From JANXLS01 sp037129555 (GTDB taxonomy: Bacteria; Planctomycetota; SZUA-567; H5-PLA8): a stretch of 64,000 nt of DNA. Under the pieces are notes generated by a model that did not search any database, was not told where the DNA came from, and saw nothing but the letters and a program-made list of their open reading frames with translations. The stretch covers positions 23,638-87,637 of the forward strand of contig JBAXUS010000002.1 of assembly GCA_037129555.1 (NCBI GenBank), read 5' to 3'. The translations under genes and the position numbers were made by a program. Of this stretch, positions 1 through 9,012 are shown one piece after another; the first letter of the stretch is position 1; the number at the start of each line of letters is the position of its first letter.

Positions 1-330
1 TCCCTGCTTCGATCCCGTCGAACTTGAATACGTGATCTGCCGCCCAACCAATCCCGCGGCGGTGCTTTGTTGCTGGGAAGAAAGCATCGATTTTAGAGTC
101 GAACTTAAGCCTGCCATGGTGGTCTGGAGGGCACCCATGGTTTGTACAGATGTGACTTGTGCAAATTGGTTGAGGAATTCCGATGACTGCATCGGCTCCA
201 TGGGATTTTGATTGGAGATTTCCTGCGTGAACAATTTCATAAAGGTGTCACCATTTAGTGACACCGCGTTGGCCGTCGTGGCGCTGGATGTTTGCGCCTG
301 CATCGTGGATTTGACTGCTGAAATGGCCAT
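1..330 (-). CDS. flgD: Flagellar hook-capping protein FlgD (N-terminal part)
   Basis: FlgD caps the growing hook and is needed for polymerisation of hook protein FlgE. Reading the minus strand from an ATG at 330 gives 110 codons open to the window edge. The family pattern is visible: a start MAISAVKS, then TFMKLFTQEISNQNPMEPM, then SEFLNQFAQVTSVQTM and a later AAGLVGRQ, matching the usual FLKLL..QLQNQDPLNPM...LAQ..TVE..LVG layout. An AGGAAAGGA stretch about 10 bases before the ATG supports the start. It follows fliK in the same direction, as expected. The C-terminal FLG_Ig/Tudor part is outside the window. Confidence 0.93.
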   Translation of the reverse strand, partial: MAISAVKSTMQAQTSSATTANAVSLNGDTFMKLFTQEISNQNPMEPMQSSEFLNQFAQVTSVQTMGALQTTMAGLSSTLKSMLSSQQQSTAAGLVGRQITYSSSTGSKQG

Positions 331-419
331 ACTGTCCGAGTCCTTTCCTGTGGGGCTGAATTCAATTCTGGCGAGTACCCACAATTGGTGGCTACGATTG
401 CGTCAGACTTGAAATGTCC

Positions 420-2012
420 TTATTCCCAAAATGCCTTTTCGTCGTCCGTTCGTTGCTCTGCTTGTTGCTCGGGTTCGAATTGAGCGGAACGTCGCCGTTG
501 TTGTTTGTCGCCAAGTGGATTCGGCGTTCTTTCCGCCGGACCCGGGTTGAAGACGTGGACCGATTCTGCCTGCAATTTTTGCCGTAAGTGATCTACGCAA
601 TCATTAAGCAAAGCCCTTGCCGCTGGATCGACTGCGCGAATTTGGATGCGTTGTCCCGTCCCTGCAACGGAATCAGAAGGCGGAGATATGTGAATTCGGA
701 TCGTTCCGAACTCGGCGCTTTTGATCGTTATCGATCCAGGTTGCAAGGGTTTGGGTAACGCCTCGAAGACCTGTCGAATGATCGGATGATCCTCCGCGCG
801 ATCAATGCGAGAGGTGTTGCTGTCGAATACAGCTGCCGGTGTGTTTTGATGGAGAGCCGGACCGAATGTCTGAGCCGAATCATCGGTGTTCGATGCTTCA
901 GATTCGGAGCGGAAACCATCCGGTTGATCGACCGGATTGGGCGGCTCGATTTCAATCGGCGTTGGCAAAGTGGTCTTCGGAAGAATCAAGTCAGAATCGG
1001 AACGGAGTCGAGGAGCAACCTGGATTGATTGATTGTGTGAAAGCGTGGATTGAGAAAATAATTCATGATGCGCTGGTGTCACGAATGTTTGAATCGCCGG
1101 AGGATTGCTTAGTTGATTGGCACTGTGAGACGAATCCACCACTTGAATACGAAGCGCGTCCATTCCCGCCTGTAACTCGGTGTCCTCGGGCGCAGGGGTG
1201 ATCGCACGCGGGCTGACGTCGGAGTCTTTGGAGACTGACGTGTCCGACGTAATGGATTTCGACGCTGATTGAATTCCCAGTTGAATCGTGTTGAACGTGA
1301 GCGGCTCCGAGTTTTCAACAGGCTGGCGTTGACCGGCTCGTGTGAACACTGTTGACGCGATGCCCGGTTGAGATGTTTGATCTGTGCCGGACGTTTTGTC
1401 CGGTCCGATGTGTCCTGTGTCATGTTCATGAGGCATGCCTTTCGTCCGGGCTTTCGATTCCCGGCTCACTGAGGTAGTTGTGGATTCGGATATGTCTGCC
1501 TGCTCGTGGACGTCGGAGACACGTTCGTCCGTTGCAGGTGTTGTTGAATTTAAAGTCGGTGTGACGATGGGTTGAGCGGGCGTAAAAATCAGATTCGGGA
1601 CAGGGACAGGAACGCCCGATTCGTCATCCGTTTCGATCAGAGATGCGGACTTTAAAAGTGACGGGGTATTTGACGTCGTCGTGTCGTCTGATTCATGAAT
1701 GAGATGAGAAGATGGCGATGAATCGATTGAATTAAGAATTGCGTCTTGCGAATCGAGTGGATTCAATAAAGCAGGTGCGGGAAGAGTAGAGGTGTTGATT
1801 TTCAGAAACATCCCGTGGGTCCAATTCAATTTCGGATTGGACATGATTGGGTCGGAGGATTCATTGAGTGCGTTGTGTTCCATGTCGATGGGAATTGAGG
1901 TTGCGACAGCGTTGGAAAAGAGCGTGTCGAACTGCAGCGCCTTGTTGTTCCCTGATTGGACCTGCTCAGTGGCTTTGGTAGATGTGCGTGGAGCAACGCC
2001 AATCGTCATCAT
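420..2012 (-). CDS. fliK: Flagellar hook-length control protein FliK
   Basis: FliK measures hook length and triggers the export specificity switch at FlhB. The 530-residue product has a long Ser/Thr/Pro-rich low-complexity N-terminal portion (about residues 1-400), as expected for the disordered ruler part. A compact C-terminal Flg_hook domain follows at about 405-500, with the run SITIKSAEFGTIRIHISPP and a later amphipathic helix ending in LRQKLQAESVHVF. The tail is rich in Gln, Arg and Glu. It lies between the MotE-like gene (2-base gap) and flgD. Two ATG codons (2012 and 2009) are possible starts, with only a weak purine stretch upstream. Confidence 0.92.
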   Translation of the reverse strand: MMTIGVAPRTSTKATEQVQSGNNKALQFDTLFSNAVATSIPIDMEHNALNESSDPIMSNPKLNWTHGMFLKINTSTLPAPALLNPLDSQDAILNSIDSSPSSHLIHESDDTTTSNTPSLLKSASLIETDDESGVPVPVPNLIFTPAQPIVTPTLNSTTPATDERVSDVHEQADISESTTTSVSRESKARTKGMPHEHDTGHIGPDKTSGTDQTSQPGIASTVFTRAGQRQPVENSEPLTFNTIQLGIQSASKSITSDTSVSKDSDVSPRAITPAPEDTELQAGMDALRIQVVDSSHSANQLSNPPAIQTFVTPAHHELFSQSTLSHNQSIQVAPRLRSDSDLILPKTTLPTPIEIEPPNPVDQPDGFRSESEASNTDDSAQTFGPALHQNTPAAVFDSNTSRIDRAEDHPIIRQVFEALPKPLQPGSITIKSAEFGTIRIHISPPSDSVAGTGQRIQIRAVDPAARALLNDCVDHLRQKLQAESVHVFNPGPAERTPNPLGDKQQRRRSAQFEPEQQAEQRTDDEKAFWE

Positions 2013-2014
2013 GG

Positions 2015-2620
2015 TTATTTCTCTTTCACAAGAGTGGCGGATTTGAGTTGCTTTAAGCGGCTGGTCATGCTGACGGCAAGTTTTTCGCCTTCGGTTTCGG
2101 ACGTAAGTGCGCCCAAGATTCCAGCGGTCTGCTTCTCTGTCATTTTTGCGAGAATCTTGACGGCAAAATCGAGGTCAATCCCGCGCGCCAGTTTGGCCGC
2201 ATCTGCAGGATCCATTTGCGCCCAGGTCTTGGCGAGCCGCTTGAGATTCACCATTTCGTTGGCGTCGATTTCGAGCACGGAAGTTTTCGCGCGCAACTCA
2301 GCGTCTTCGATTTCTTGTTTAAGCGCCAATAGGGCTTTGCGTTCCTGATCGATTTTGGCGGATGCTTCCGCAAGCGGTCGTTCGCGATCCTGCAAGGCCG
2401 CTTTCTGTTTGGCCACTTCGGCGATCATGCGCCGCAATTCGAGATCCTTGGGGACGACAACCGGATCAGGAACCGTTTTTTTCAAAGCTTCTTTGTCTGC
2501 AGAGGGGGCGATTTTGTTGGGAAAGATTTTGGCGAAGAGATCCACGTTCCAAAATCGTGGAACGATGCATCCGGCCAATCCCAGGATCAAACCGATGATG
2601 ATTCCGATCACTATTTTCAT
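2015..2620 (-). CDS. MotE-like membrane protein with MgtE-N-type repeat
   Basis: This 201-residue protein has one N-terminal membrane segment (about residues 3-22), a coiled-coil stretch (about 60-115) and a C-terminal module. The module reads LAKTWAQMDPADAAKLARGI and then DFAVKILAKMTEKQTAGILGAL, which is the MgtE_N/MotE signature (x-MDP..AA..., AV.IL..M....A..IL). MotE-family proteins act as chaperones for the stator protein MotC or as basal-body accessory factors in several phyla. Its place between fliJ and fliK is typical of the family. The ATG overlaps the fliJ stop codon (ATGA), which suggests translational coupling. The exact role here is inferred. Confidence 0.75.
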   Translation of the reverse strand: MKIVIGIIIGLILGLAGCIVPRFWNVDLFAKIFPNKIAPSADKEALKKTVPDPVVVPKDLELRRMIAEVAKQKAALQDRERPLAEASAKIDQERKALLALKQEIEDAELRAKTSVLEIDANEMVNLKRLAKTWAQMDPADAAKLARGIDLDFAVKILAKMTEKQTAGILGALTSETEGEKLAVSMTSRLKQLKSATLVKEK

Positions 2621-3060
2621 TCCGTCCGTGCCTCCAGCAAAATTGAAAACTCGTCCAACACCAATTGTTCTTTGCGCTGCTCTTCCACTTCGGCGCGGTG
2701 TTCGGAATTCTCGCGAGCTTTTTCGAGTGTCTTCACCTGAATCAAGGCGCGTTCCAATTCGGATCGGGCGGCAATAACTTCCTTGCGAATTTTTTCCGCT
2801 TCATGTTGAGCAGCGGTTACAGACTGAACTTGATTCGATCGTGCGCGTTCGAAATCTGCGGCATGCCATGCGCTCATTCCGCGGTTCGCCGCAATCGTCC
2901 AATCACAAGACAACCGCGCGCCAAATTCTTCCAATCCACGCACGACGTCTTCGGCCGCAGCCAACTGTTGAGCCACGCCAGCCAGTTTGGCTTTGCAGGC
3001 ATCCGCCTGCCGCGTTCGGACGTCGAGCAAGCGTTGGAGGCGGAATTTTATTCGTGACAT
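2617..3060 (-). CDS. fliJ: Flagellar export chaperone/stalk protein FliJ
   Basis: FliJ is the coiled-coil stalk that inserts into the FliI ATPase ring. Starting at the ATG at 3060 the product is 147 residues, begins MSRIKFRLQRLLDVRTRQAD and is predicted almost entirely helical. Both the start motif (F.L..LL..R) and the length are typical of FliJ. The open frame continues 36 codons further upstream, but that part overlaps fliI and has no family resemblance, so the shorter start is preferred. It lies immediately downstream of fliI and overlaps the MotE-like gene by 4 bases. Confidence 0.85.
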   Translation of the reverse strand: MSRIKFRLQRLLDVRTRQADACKAKLAGVAQQLAAAEDVVRGLEEFGARLSCDWTIAANRGMSAWHAADFERARSNQVQSVTAAQHEAEKIRKEVIAARSELERALIQVKTLEKARENSEHRAEVEEQRKEQLVLDEFSILLEARTE

Positions 3061-3068
3061 GAGACGCC

Positions 3069-4409
3069 TCAGTTCTGACCGGCCAATTGACTCATCAGTT
3101 TTTGCAACTCCGCGAAGCCCTGCGTTTCGTCGGGAGCCTGCTTCAAGAAATCCTGGACCCGCGACCACATTTGCAACGCCCGGTCAATCTCCGGATTGCT
3201 GCCGCGCACATACGCTCCCACGTCGATGAGATCGCGCGCTTCCTTGTAGGTCGCCAGAATCGTGCGTATGAATGTGGCTGCAAGTCGATGCTCTTTGCTG
3301 GCGATGTCGAGGAAGATGCGGCTTTGACTTTGCAGGACATCGATGGCAGGGAAATGGTTCGCCCCGGCCAGATCGCGCGACAGCGAGATGTGTCCGTCCA
3401 GAATGGCGCGGGCGGCATCGGCCACGGGTTCGTTGTGGTCGTCGCCTTCAACAAAGACGGTATACAGGCCCGTGATGGAACCTTTTTCCGAAGTGCCAGA
3501 GCGTTCAAGCAATTTGGGCAACATGGAGAAAACGGACGGTGTGTAGCCGCGTGTGGTCGGCGGTTCACCGGCGGCGAGACCGATTTCGCGCTGGGCCAAA
3601 CACGCGCGCGTCACCGAGTCCATCATCAACAGCACGTTGAGGCCTTGGTCGCGGAAATATTCGGCGACGGCGGATGCCGCCTGAGCGCCTTTGAGACGCA
3701 GCAAGGGCGGTTGGTCGGATGTCGCGACCAGCACCACGGACCGCCGCATTCCTTCCGGTCCCAAATCGCGTTCAATAAAATCACGCACTTCGCGACCGCG
3801 TTCGCCGATCAGCGCGATGACATTGACATCCGAGCGTGCGTGTTTGGCGAACATGCCGAGCAACGTGCTTTTGCCGACACCGCTGCCGCCGAAAATTCCA
3901 ATGCGCTGCCCCCGCCCGCAGGTGATCAGCCCGTCCACGACGCGGACGCCCAGTGGAAGAATTTCTTTGATGCGCGGCCGGGTGAGGGGATCGGGTGGTG
4001 GGGCGACCAGCGGTTGCTGGGTGTCGCTGGCTATCGGTCCTAGCCCATCGATGGGGAGGCAAAATGCATCCACGACACGCCCGAGCAGACCCTTGCCGAC
4101 CGGCACACGCATGGGCCGCGACTCCGACGTCACCAACAGGCCGGGACGAATTCCGTGCAATTCTCCGAGCGGCATCAGCAGCAAACGGGAGTCGTGGAAG
4201 CCGATGACTTCGAGCGGTTGCCGGGAGCCATCGGGCATATGAACATGACACAACTCGCCAATTGCAGCGAGCGGTCCGGTGCTTTCCAATGCCAGTCCCA
4301 CCACCCGTGTAACCATGCCCGAACACACATAGGTTGAACGGATGTCGAGGCTGTGGAGCCGGTTCGACACGATTTGCATGTGGTGTTCAAGTGGCATGAT
4401 GGCTGACAT
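3069..4409 (-). CDS. fliI: Flagellum-specific export ATPase FliI
   Basis: FliI is the hexameric ATPase of the flagellar type III export apparatus. The sequence shows the RecA-like core with Walker A GGSGVGKST near residue 175, the adjoining IALIGERGREVRDFIE motif, the Walker B region LLMMDSVTRA and the RGYTPSVFSMLPKLLERSG block characteristic of T3SS/flagellar ATPases. At about 446 residues the length is normal. I use the ATG at 4409; a GTG at 4421 is also possible, and neither has a strong ribosome-binding site. It lies between fliH and fliJ. Confidence 0.95.
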   Translation of the reverse strand: MSAIMPLEHHMQIVSNRLHSLDIRSTYVCSGMVTRVVGLALESTGPLAAIGELCHVHMPDGSRQPLEVIGFHDSRLLLMPLGELHGIRPGLLVTSESRPMRVPVGKGLLGRVVDAFCLPIDGLGPIASDTQQPLVAPPPDPLTRPRIKEILPLGVRVVDGLITCGRGQRIGIFGGSGVGKSTLLGMFAKHARSDVNVIALIGERGREVRDFIERDLGPEGMRRSVVLVATSDQPPLLRLKGAQAASAVAEYFRDQGLNVLLMMDSVTRACLAQREIGLAAGEPPTTRGYTPSVFSMLPKLLERSGTSEKGSITGLYTVFVEGDDHNEPVADAARAILDGHISLSRDLAGANHFPAIDVLQSQSRIFLDIASKEHRLAATFIRTILATYKEARDLIDVGAYVRGSNPEIDRALQMWSRVQDFLKQAPDETQGFAELQKLMSQLAGQN

Positions 4410-4430
4410 GGCGTTTCGCACTTTCCGCTT

Positions 4431-5060
4431 TTACTTTGAGGGTTCATCGTATCCAAGTTCCCGCGCGACCAGCGCGAGACGTTCGCTCATTTGACCATTC
4501 CAACTGCCCTGGGGAGTTTGAACCACGCATCCGCCTGGCTCGATGGTGTCATCCTCCACCAGTGTCGTTTTAGCCGGTACGTCGAATGCAACGGCTGTTC
4601 CGTCGCGGCTTTTCAACATGTGGCTTGTTGATGGATGAACGCGCAGCACGCTCGTGTCGTTTTGTGGCGCGAGGCGGAGCACTCGCAAGACGGATTCCCG
4701 GACGGTGTCCGGATTTTTCAGTTCCCGCTCCAGCAGTTTCGCTGCAATTTCAAGCGCCAGTTTGATGGCTGCGGAGTCCAGATGATCGGCGGCTTTCCTG
4801 GTTTCGACCTGCAACGCCTCGGCACACGTTTTCAGGAAATCACGAACCGGTTCGATTTCTTTCAGACCGCTTTCGCGCCCCATCCGGAAGCCTTCCCTGC
4901 GGGCGTTGTCTATTGCCGCCGGATCCGGCTGTGGAATTTGAAAGGGCGGAGCCGTCGGTGCTTTGTTCACTAACTCGGAAATCAGCGTCGCTGTTTTTCC
5001 GTTGGACGCCAAGCGCATGACGGGTCGTCCAAACGAGATCGTCTGTCCTTCAGGCCACAA
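4431..5060 (-). CDS. fliH: Flagellar assembly protein FliH
   Basis: FliH is the peripheral stalk and negative regulator that tethers FliI to the export gate. The 209-residue product has a Pro-rich N-terminus, a central region containing ARREGFRMGRESGLKEIEP (the GxxxG-like repeat region of FliH) and a C-terminal domain with LALEIAAKLLERELKNPDTV and DDTIEPGGCVVQTPQG, typical of the FliH/YscL family. The start codon is TTG at 5060. An AAGGAGG sequence six bases upstream makes this non-ATG start convincing. The gene begins inside the end of fliG (11-base overlap), so coupling is likely. Confidence 0.92.
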   Translation of the reverse strand: MWPEGQTISFGRPVMRLASNGKTATLISELVNKAPTAPPFQIPQPDPAAIDNARREGFRMGRESGLKEIEPVRDFLKTCAEALQVETRKAADHLDSAAIKLALEIAAKLLERELKNPDTVRESVLRVLRLAPQNDTSVLRVHPSTSHMLKSRDGTAVAFDVPAKTTLVEDDTIEPGGCVVQTPQGSWNGQMSERLALVARELGYDEPSK

Positions 5061-6081
5061 GTTCGTCCTCCTTCTCGGAGCGACCGAGGTTCAACTTGCC
5101 TTCGTCTTCGAGGCGGCGGGCCACGCTGACGATGCGTTGTTGGGCGGCTTCGATTTCGGAGCGGGGTTTCGGACCCATCATATCGAGTTCTTCTGCCAAA
5201 CGTTCCGCGGCGCGTTTGGACAGATTGCGTTGAATCGCTTCCTTCATCGCAGTCGGCGCGTTTTTCAGCGCCAGGCAGATGTCCGCGATATCAACGTCCT
5301 TCAGCAGGATTTGAATGGCCGAGTCTGACAATCGGATCAAGTCTTCGAACACCAGCATCAGTTTCTTGACTTCCTGCGCCAATTTCGCATCGCTTTGTGT
5401 GAGCGCAGCGAATATTTTCCTTTCGGTGCTTCGGTCCACATTCGAAATCACTTGGGCGGCGGCTTTGTAGCCGCCGGCGATACGAAGGCGGCCCGGCATG
5501 CCGCTCAGTTTCTTACGCACGTTGGCTTCGACTTGACGGACGATCTCGGGCGCGATGCGATCCATGTTGGCGATGCGGGCCACGACATGCGCCTGAAAAT
5601 CGGCAGGAAATGCCGCGAGGATTTCAGCTGCGCGCCGGGGATTGATGTGGCACAATATCAACGCAAGCGTTTGGGGCCGCTCAGCCTGAAGACTGCTGAC
5701 GAACTGGCGCGGGTCCAACTGGTTGAGGAATTCGAAATATTTGCCTTCATTTTTCGAGCCTTTAACCTTCGACATAAGCAACAATGCTTTGTCTCTTCCG
5801 ACGCACTTTTCAAGCAGCCCCTGCAATTCAAAGTCTTCGACGTCGCCTTTCATCTGCGCCGCAAAATCATTGAGAACCTGCATGCGCGAATCGACCGGAA
5901 TGAGGTTGATGTCCATCATCGCCGTCGAGACGTCTTCCATTTCCGCCATTGAAAGCTCTTTGAATATTTTCGTTGCGGAATCGAGACCGAGCGACGAAAT
6001 GATCAACGCTGCTTTCTTGACGTTGCTCAGCGCTGCATAATTCGCTGTCTCCGAGCTTGTCATAAACGCTTCTTCTAACAT
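5050..6081 (-). CDS. fliG: Flagellar motor switch protein FliG
   Basis: FliG links the MS ring to the C ring and carries the torque-generating surface. The 343-residue sequence has the three expected domains. The N-terminal domain begins with KKAALIISSLGLDSATKIF. The middle domain contains an ERPQ variant of the EHPQ motif, followed by LALILCHINPRRAAEILAAFP. The C-terminal domain contains FEDLIRLSDSAIQILLKDVD and MMGPKPRSEIEAAQQRIV with the charged torque helix. A GAGGGG site seven bases before the ATG at 6081 supports this start over the internal ATG at 6063. It follows fliF by 10 bases. Confidence 0.96.
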   Translation of the reverse strand: MLEEAFMTSSETANYAALSNVKKAALIISSLGLDSATKIFKELSMAEMEDVSTAMMDINLIPVDSRMQVLNDFAAQMKGDVEDFELQGLLEKCVGRDKALLLMSKVKGSKNEGKYFEFLNQLDPRQFVSSLQAERPQTLALILCHINPRRAAEILAAFPADFQAHVVARIANMDRIAPEIVRQVEANVRKKLSGMPGRLRIAGGYKAAAQVISNVDRSTERKIFAALTQSDAKLAQEVKKLMLVFEDLIRLSDSAIQILLKDVDIADICLALKNAPTAMKEAIQRNLSKRAAERLAEELDMMGPKPRSEIEAAQQRIVSVARRLEDEGKLNLGRSEKEDELVA

Positions 6082-6091
6082 GATGCACCCC

Positions 6092-7684
6092 TCAGTTTAG
6101 CAAGGCCCGAATCAGATTGACTGCCTGGGTATTATTCTTGTTGACCAATTCCTTCACTTCGTTCGCCTTTTTTGCGAAGGGTGATTTGTCCGGCAGTTGT
6201 TCGAAAGGACGAACAACCAGCTCCTGGGCAACCGGAGCCTCAATGGATTTGTGAACCGGCACAGGTGCGGCTGCTGCCGGCAGCGACGCGACAATGCGGC
6301 GGAAGACGAAGGCCATAACCACGATACCGGCCAACGCCATAGCGTCGGGAAAATAGGTGCGGGCCAGATCAAACCAATAGCTGGATTGACCGCCGAGTTC
6401 GATCCCGGCCACTGGGAGTGGGGCTGGATTGAATGGCATTTCCTCGATTTTGATGGAGTCCTGGCGATCCGCCGAAAATCCCACCGCCATCCGCACGATT
6501 TCGGTGAGCGCCTCCATTTCTTTTGGAGATCGCGGCTTTGGCTCATCCGAGCCGGCGACTTTGTTGGGAGCCACCAGCACGGCGATGGACAGGCGTTTGA
6601 TGCCACCGCTTTCGGGAATGATGTGCTCCTTGGTGATGTTGTAGTCGTAACGGTTCTTGAGTTCCTTTTGTTTGCGGGCTCCGGCGCCTCCGCCGGAATT
6701 CGCAGCGTTGGTATCGGGCACGTTTGAACCCGTGCCGGGTATCCCGCCGGACGTTTTGCCCGAACCGGCGTCTTCGCTGCGCGTGGATTCCTCTAGCAAG
6801 ACCTGGGAGTCCGGATCGATCTTCTGCAAGTCGCGGACGATTCGTTCGAGATTCAATTGGGCGGTGACACGGACCGCCACCTGGCCCGGACCGACGACCT
6901 TTTCGAGCAGCGTCTGAACTTTGTCCGAGAGTGTGCTTTCGATGCGGTGTTGCGAGGTGAATTCGTCGTCGCTCATCGCATGACCACGCAGTAGCCCGGT
7001 GGAATCATCGTCTTCGAAACGCGAGAAGAGGCGACCGGTGGAATCCATCACCGCAACGTTTTGAATCTTTAGTTTCGGGACGCTCGACGCGACAAGATGC
7101 TGGATTGCCTTGATGCTTTCGCGTTGCAGGCTGCGGCCCGGGCGCAGTTTCACCATGACCGAGCCTTTTGCTTCACGGGCGTCGCGCTTGAAGACATCGT
7201 CTTCGGGAATCGAAAGCGAGACGGTGGCTGTGTCGATGGCTTCCATGGATTGCAGATTGCGCGCGAGACTTCCCTGGAGTGCACGCAGATAATTGAGGTG
7301 CTGGACATACTCGGTGGTGCCGAACTGCATCTTGTCGAACAACTCAAATCCTTCGGTCTGATTCTTGGGCAAACCTTGCGCGGAGAGCGCCAGTCGCGCG
7401 TCGGTAGCCTTCGATGAAGTCACGTAAATGGCACCGCGGCTGGGTTCATAGCGGAAGGCGATCTTGTCGTCGTTCAGCCGGGTGCTGATGGCTGCCGCGT
7501 CCTCCGGACTCAAGCCGCCGTACAGCAGAACATAGTCCGGTTGGTTCGACCATACGCTGAACCCGGCAATTAGCAGCACGGTTGCACCGACGAAGCTCAA
7601 GAGCGTCACGCGCGGGCCGGTGCCCAGGCTCTTCCAGAAGTTAATTGTTTGAGTTGTGATGTCGTTGAATAAAGCCACAATCAT
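6092..7684 (-). CDS. fliF: Flagellar MS-ring protein FliF
   Basis: FliF forms the membrane-embedded MS ring. The 530-residue protein has a first membrane helix at about 28-46, the YscJ/FliF ring-building domain with YGGLSPEDAAAISTRLND and the conserved region around VSLSIPEDDVF. A flexible Gly/Ser/Asn-rich segment lies near 300-330 and a second membrane helix near 435-460. The C-terminal FliG-binding tail ends in ELVNKNNTQAVNLIRALLN, close to the usual ELVNKNPEQAA..IR.WL. A GGAGA lies directly before the ATG, which is unusually close spacing. fliE precedes it. Confidence 0.96.
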   Translation of the reverse strand: MIVALFNDITTQTINFWKSLGTGPRVTLLSFVGATVLLIAGFSVWSNQPDYVLLYGGLSPEDAAAISTRLNDDKIAFRYEPSRGAIYVTSSKATDARLALSAQGLPKNQTEGFELFDKMQFGTTEYVQHLNYLRALQGSLARNLQSMEAIDTATVSLSIPEDDVFKRDAREAKGSVMVKLRPGRSLQRESIKAIQHLVASSVPKLKIQNVAVMDSTGRLFSRFEDDDSTGLLRGHAMSDDEFTSQHRIESTLSDKVQTLLEKVVGPGQVAVRVTAQLNLERIVRDLQKIDPDSQVLLEESTRSEDAGSGKTSGGIPGTGSNVPDTNAANSGGGAGARKQKELKNRYDYNITKEHIIPESGGIKRLSIAVLVAPNKVAGSDEPKPRSPKEMEALTEIVRMAVGFSADRQDSIKIEEMPFNPAPLPVAGIELGGQSSYWFDLARTYFPDAMALAGIVVMAFVFRRIVASLPAAAAPVPVHKSIEAPVAQELVVRPFEQLPDKSPFAKKANEVKELVNKNNTQAVNLIRALLN

Positions 7685-7690
7685 TCTCCG

Positions 7691-7990
7691 TTAAACCGGC
7701 ATTCTTGAAATTTCCTGGTACGCCTCGATGACTTTGTTGCGCACTTCCACGGCGAGCGTCAGCGTCATACGAGCCTGTTCCATGGCCAGCATCACTTCGT
7801 GAACATCGCCTGTGCGACCGGTGATGAATTGCTGTACCGTCGCGTCCGCGTTGACCTGCGATGCGTGAACGTCGTGAATTGCACTCGAAACAAAGTCGCC
7901 AAACGAACCGCCCTGGGACGGAATGGCTTGGGTTGCCGGAGCCGAGCCGATCGATGCCGGCGTAAGGGATATCCCGGGATTGACTATCAT
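7691..7990 (-). CDS. fliE: Flagellar hook-basal body protein FliE
   Basis: FliE joins the MS ring to the proximal rod. The 99-residue product shows the family C-terminal pattern: VQQFITGRTGDVHEVMLAMEQARMTLTLAVEVRNKVIEAYQEISRMPV matches the conserved G...d.H.V..A.eKA...l.l...VRNK...AYqEIMRM.v region. An AGGAGA eight bases upstream supports the ATG at 7990. It sits between flgC and fliF, its normal position. Confidence 0.95.
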   Translation of the reverse strand: MIVNPGISLTPASIGSAPATQAIPSQGGSFGDFVSSAIHDVHASQVNADATVQQFITGRTGDVHEVMLAMEQARMTLTLAVEVRNKVIEAYQEISRMPV

Positions 7991-8043
7991 GAAAGGCTTC
8001 TCCTGAAGAACTGTCTACGCTGTCCGTGTGCCACGCCTGCACG

Positions 8044-8481
8044 TTAAATGCGGCCAAGTTCGAGTGCTTTTTGAAACACGGACCGGCTGATTTTGAATGC
8101 GGCTGCATTGGCTTCATAGGCGCGGGATGCGGTGAGTAAATCCGCCATTTCCTCTGCGGGCCGGATATCCGGCATCTGGACATTGCCGTTTATATCTGCG
8201 TGAGGGTGTTCCGGAAGATGGACCGTGATCGGTGCCCGGTTGTCCGGACTGACGCTGGAGACCCGTACTCCTGAGCCGGCGAATACCGGCGATCCTTGAG
8301 ATTGATGCATCACGGATTCAAAAGCGATCGTCTGGCGTTTGTAGGGGCCGCCATCCGACGTGCGAGTGGTCTCGGAATTCGCCATGTTGGACGCGATGAC
8401 GTCCAGCCGGGCGCGTTGCGCTTTGAGCGCGGAAGTGCTGATCGAAAGCGCGTTGAATCGTCCGGTCGAATTTATAACCAT
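8044..8481 (-). CDS. flgC: Proximal rod protein FlgC
   Basis: FlgC is a proximal-rod subunit. The 145-residue protein starting at 8481 contains the N-terminal rod signature (ALSISTSALKAQRARLDVIASNMANSET) and the C-terminal signature (ADLLTASRAYEANAAAFKISRSVFQKALELGR) shared by rod and hook proteins, with GGPYKRQ between them as in FlgC. The ATG at 8481 has GGAG seven bases upstream; the frame is open 12 codons further but that extension looks unrelated. It is the first gene of the minus-strand basal-body operon. Unusually, flgB is not beside it (see 13837-14181). Confidence 0.94.
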   Translation of the reverse strand: MVINSTGRFNALSISTSALKAQRARLDVIASNMANSETTRTSDGGPYKRQTIAFESVMHQSQGSPVFAGSGVRVSSVSPDNRAPITVHLPEHPHADINGNVQMPDIRPAEEMADLLTASRAYEANAAAFKISRSVFQKALELGRI

Positions 8482-8541
8482 GTTTGGCTCCAAATTTGGA
8501 AATGATAAAATTTCCACTTAAGTTTGAACGGAAAGAGCCGA

Positions 8542-8557
8542 TGCAAGCGCAAGGCCA
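8542..8557 (-). promoter_or_regulatory. Sigma-54 (RpoN) promoter for the flgC operon
   Basis: On the minus strand the sequence reads TGGCCTTGCGCTTGCA. It has the invariant GG and GC separated by exactly ten bases, TGGC at -24 and a perfect TTGCA at -12. The predicted transcription start is near 8530, about 50 bases before the flgC ATG. Two bases of the TGGCAC box differ from consensus. Confidence 0.7.
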
Positions 8558-8932
8558 CTCTAAAATTTTGCCGCACAGAAAGTATTGCCGAACCATGCCT
8601 CGGTGACTGCGCTGTAGTGTGCAATGGAAGGGTGCATTGTGAGCGCCGAATACAATTGAGTTTCGCTATAACGATCTGGGCGAGGGGATGTCGAGTCGTT
8701 CCACTTTTCAATAATGCTTATTTATAAATAACTGAAGATTTTAACAGTACGAGTTTACTATGCGTAAACGAAGACGTTGACAGATCATATATATATATAT
8801 TCGACTACCTTTTAGTTATTCCGATAGTGTAAGCGAAAATATTGAAATTATGCTGGAATGCAATGAGCGCACACTGTAAGGTTGAGCAATGTTTACTTCG
8901 CAAGGTATCAATGCGTATTTTTCCACATGGGT
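8558..8932. other. Intergenic region between divergent flagellar operons
   Basis: This AT-richer stretch separates the divergent flgC and FlgR-like transcription units. It holds an alternating TA tract (about 8787-8800) preceded by a TTGACA at 8777, but no matching -10 element at normal spacing. I see no gene in it. It may hold upstream activator sites for the flanking sigma-54 promoters, but no repeated motif was recognised. Confidence 0.5.
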
Positions 8933-8948
8933 TGGCGTAACGATTGCT
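8933..8948 (+). promoter_or_regulatory. Sigma-54 promoter for the FlgR-like regulator
   Basis: The sequence TGGCGTAACGATTGCT has GG-N10-GC spacing, TGGC at -24 and TTGC at -12. The predicted start near 8960 leaves a leader of about 50 bases before the ATG at 9013. The gene behind it encodes a sigma-54 activator, so autoregulation is possible. Confidence 0.65.
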
Positions 8949-9012
8949 TGATCAATTGTGAATCATCGATTTTGAGTAGGCGTGATTGGAACCAAACAAA
9001 CCGGGGGGTTTT

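Noticed and set aside
839..1201. Plus-strand open frame of 120 codons opposite fliK
   Set aside because: It is a shadow of the low-complexity Ser/Thr/Pro-rich fliK coding strand, with no ribosome site.
8777..8805. TTGACA followed by a TA repeat as a sigma-70 promoter
   Set aside because: No acceptable -10 hexamer at 16-18 bases; the TA repeat alone makes weak matches likely by chance.
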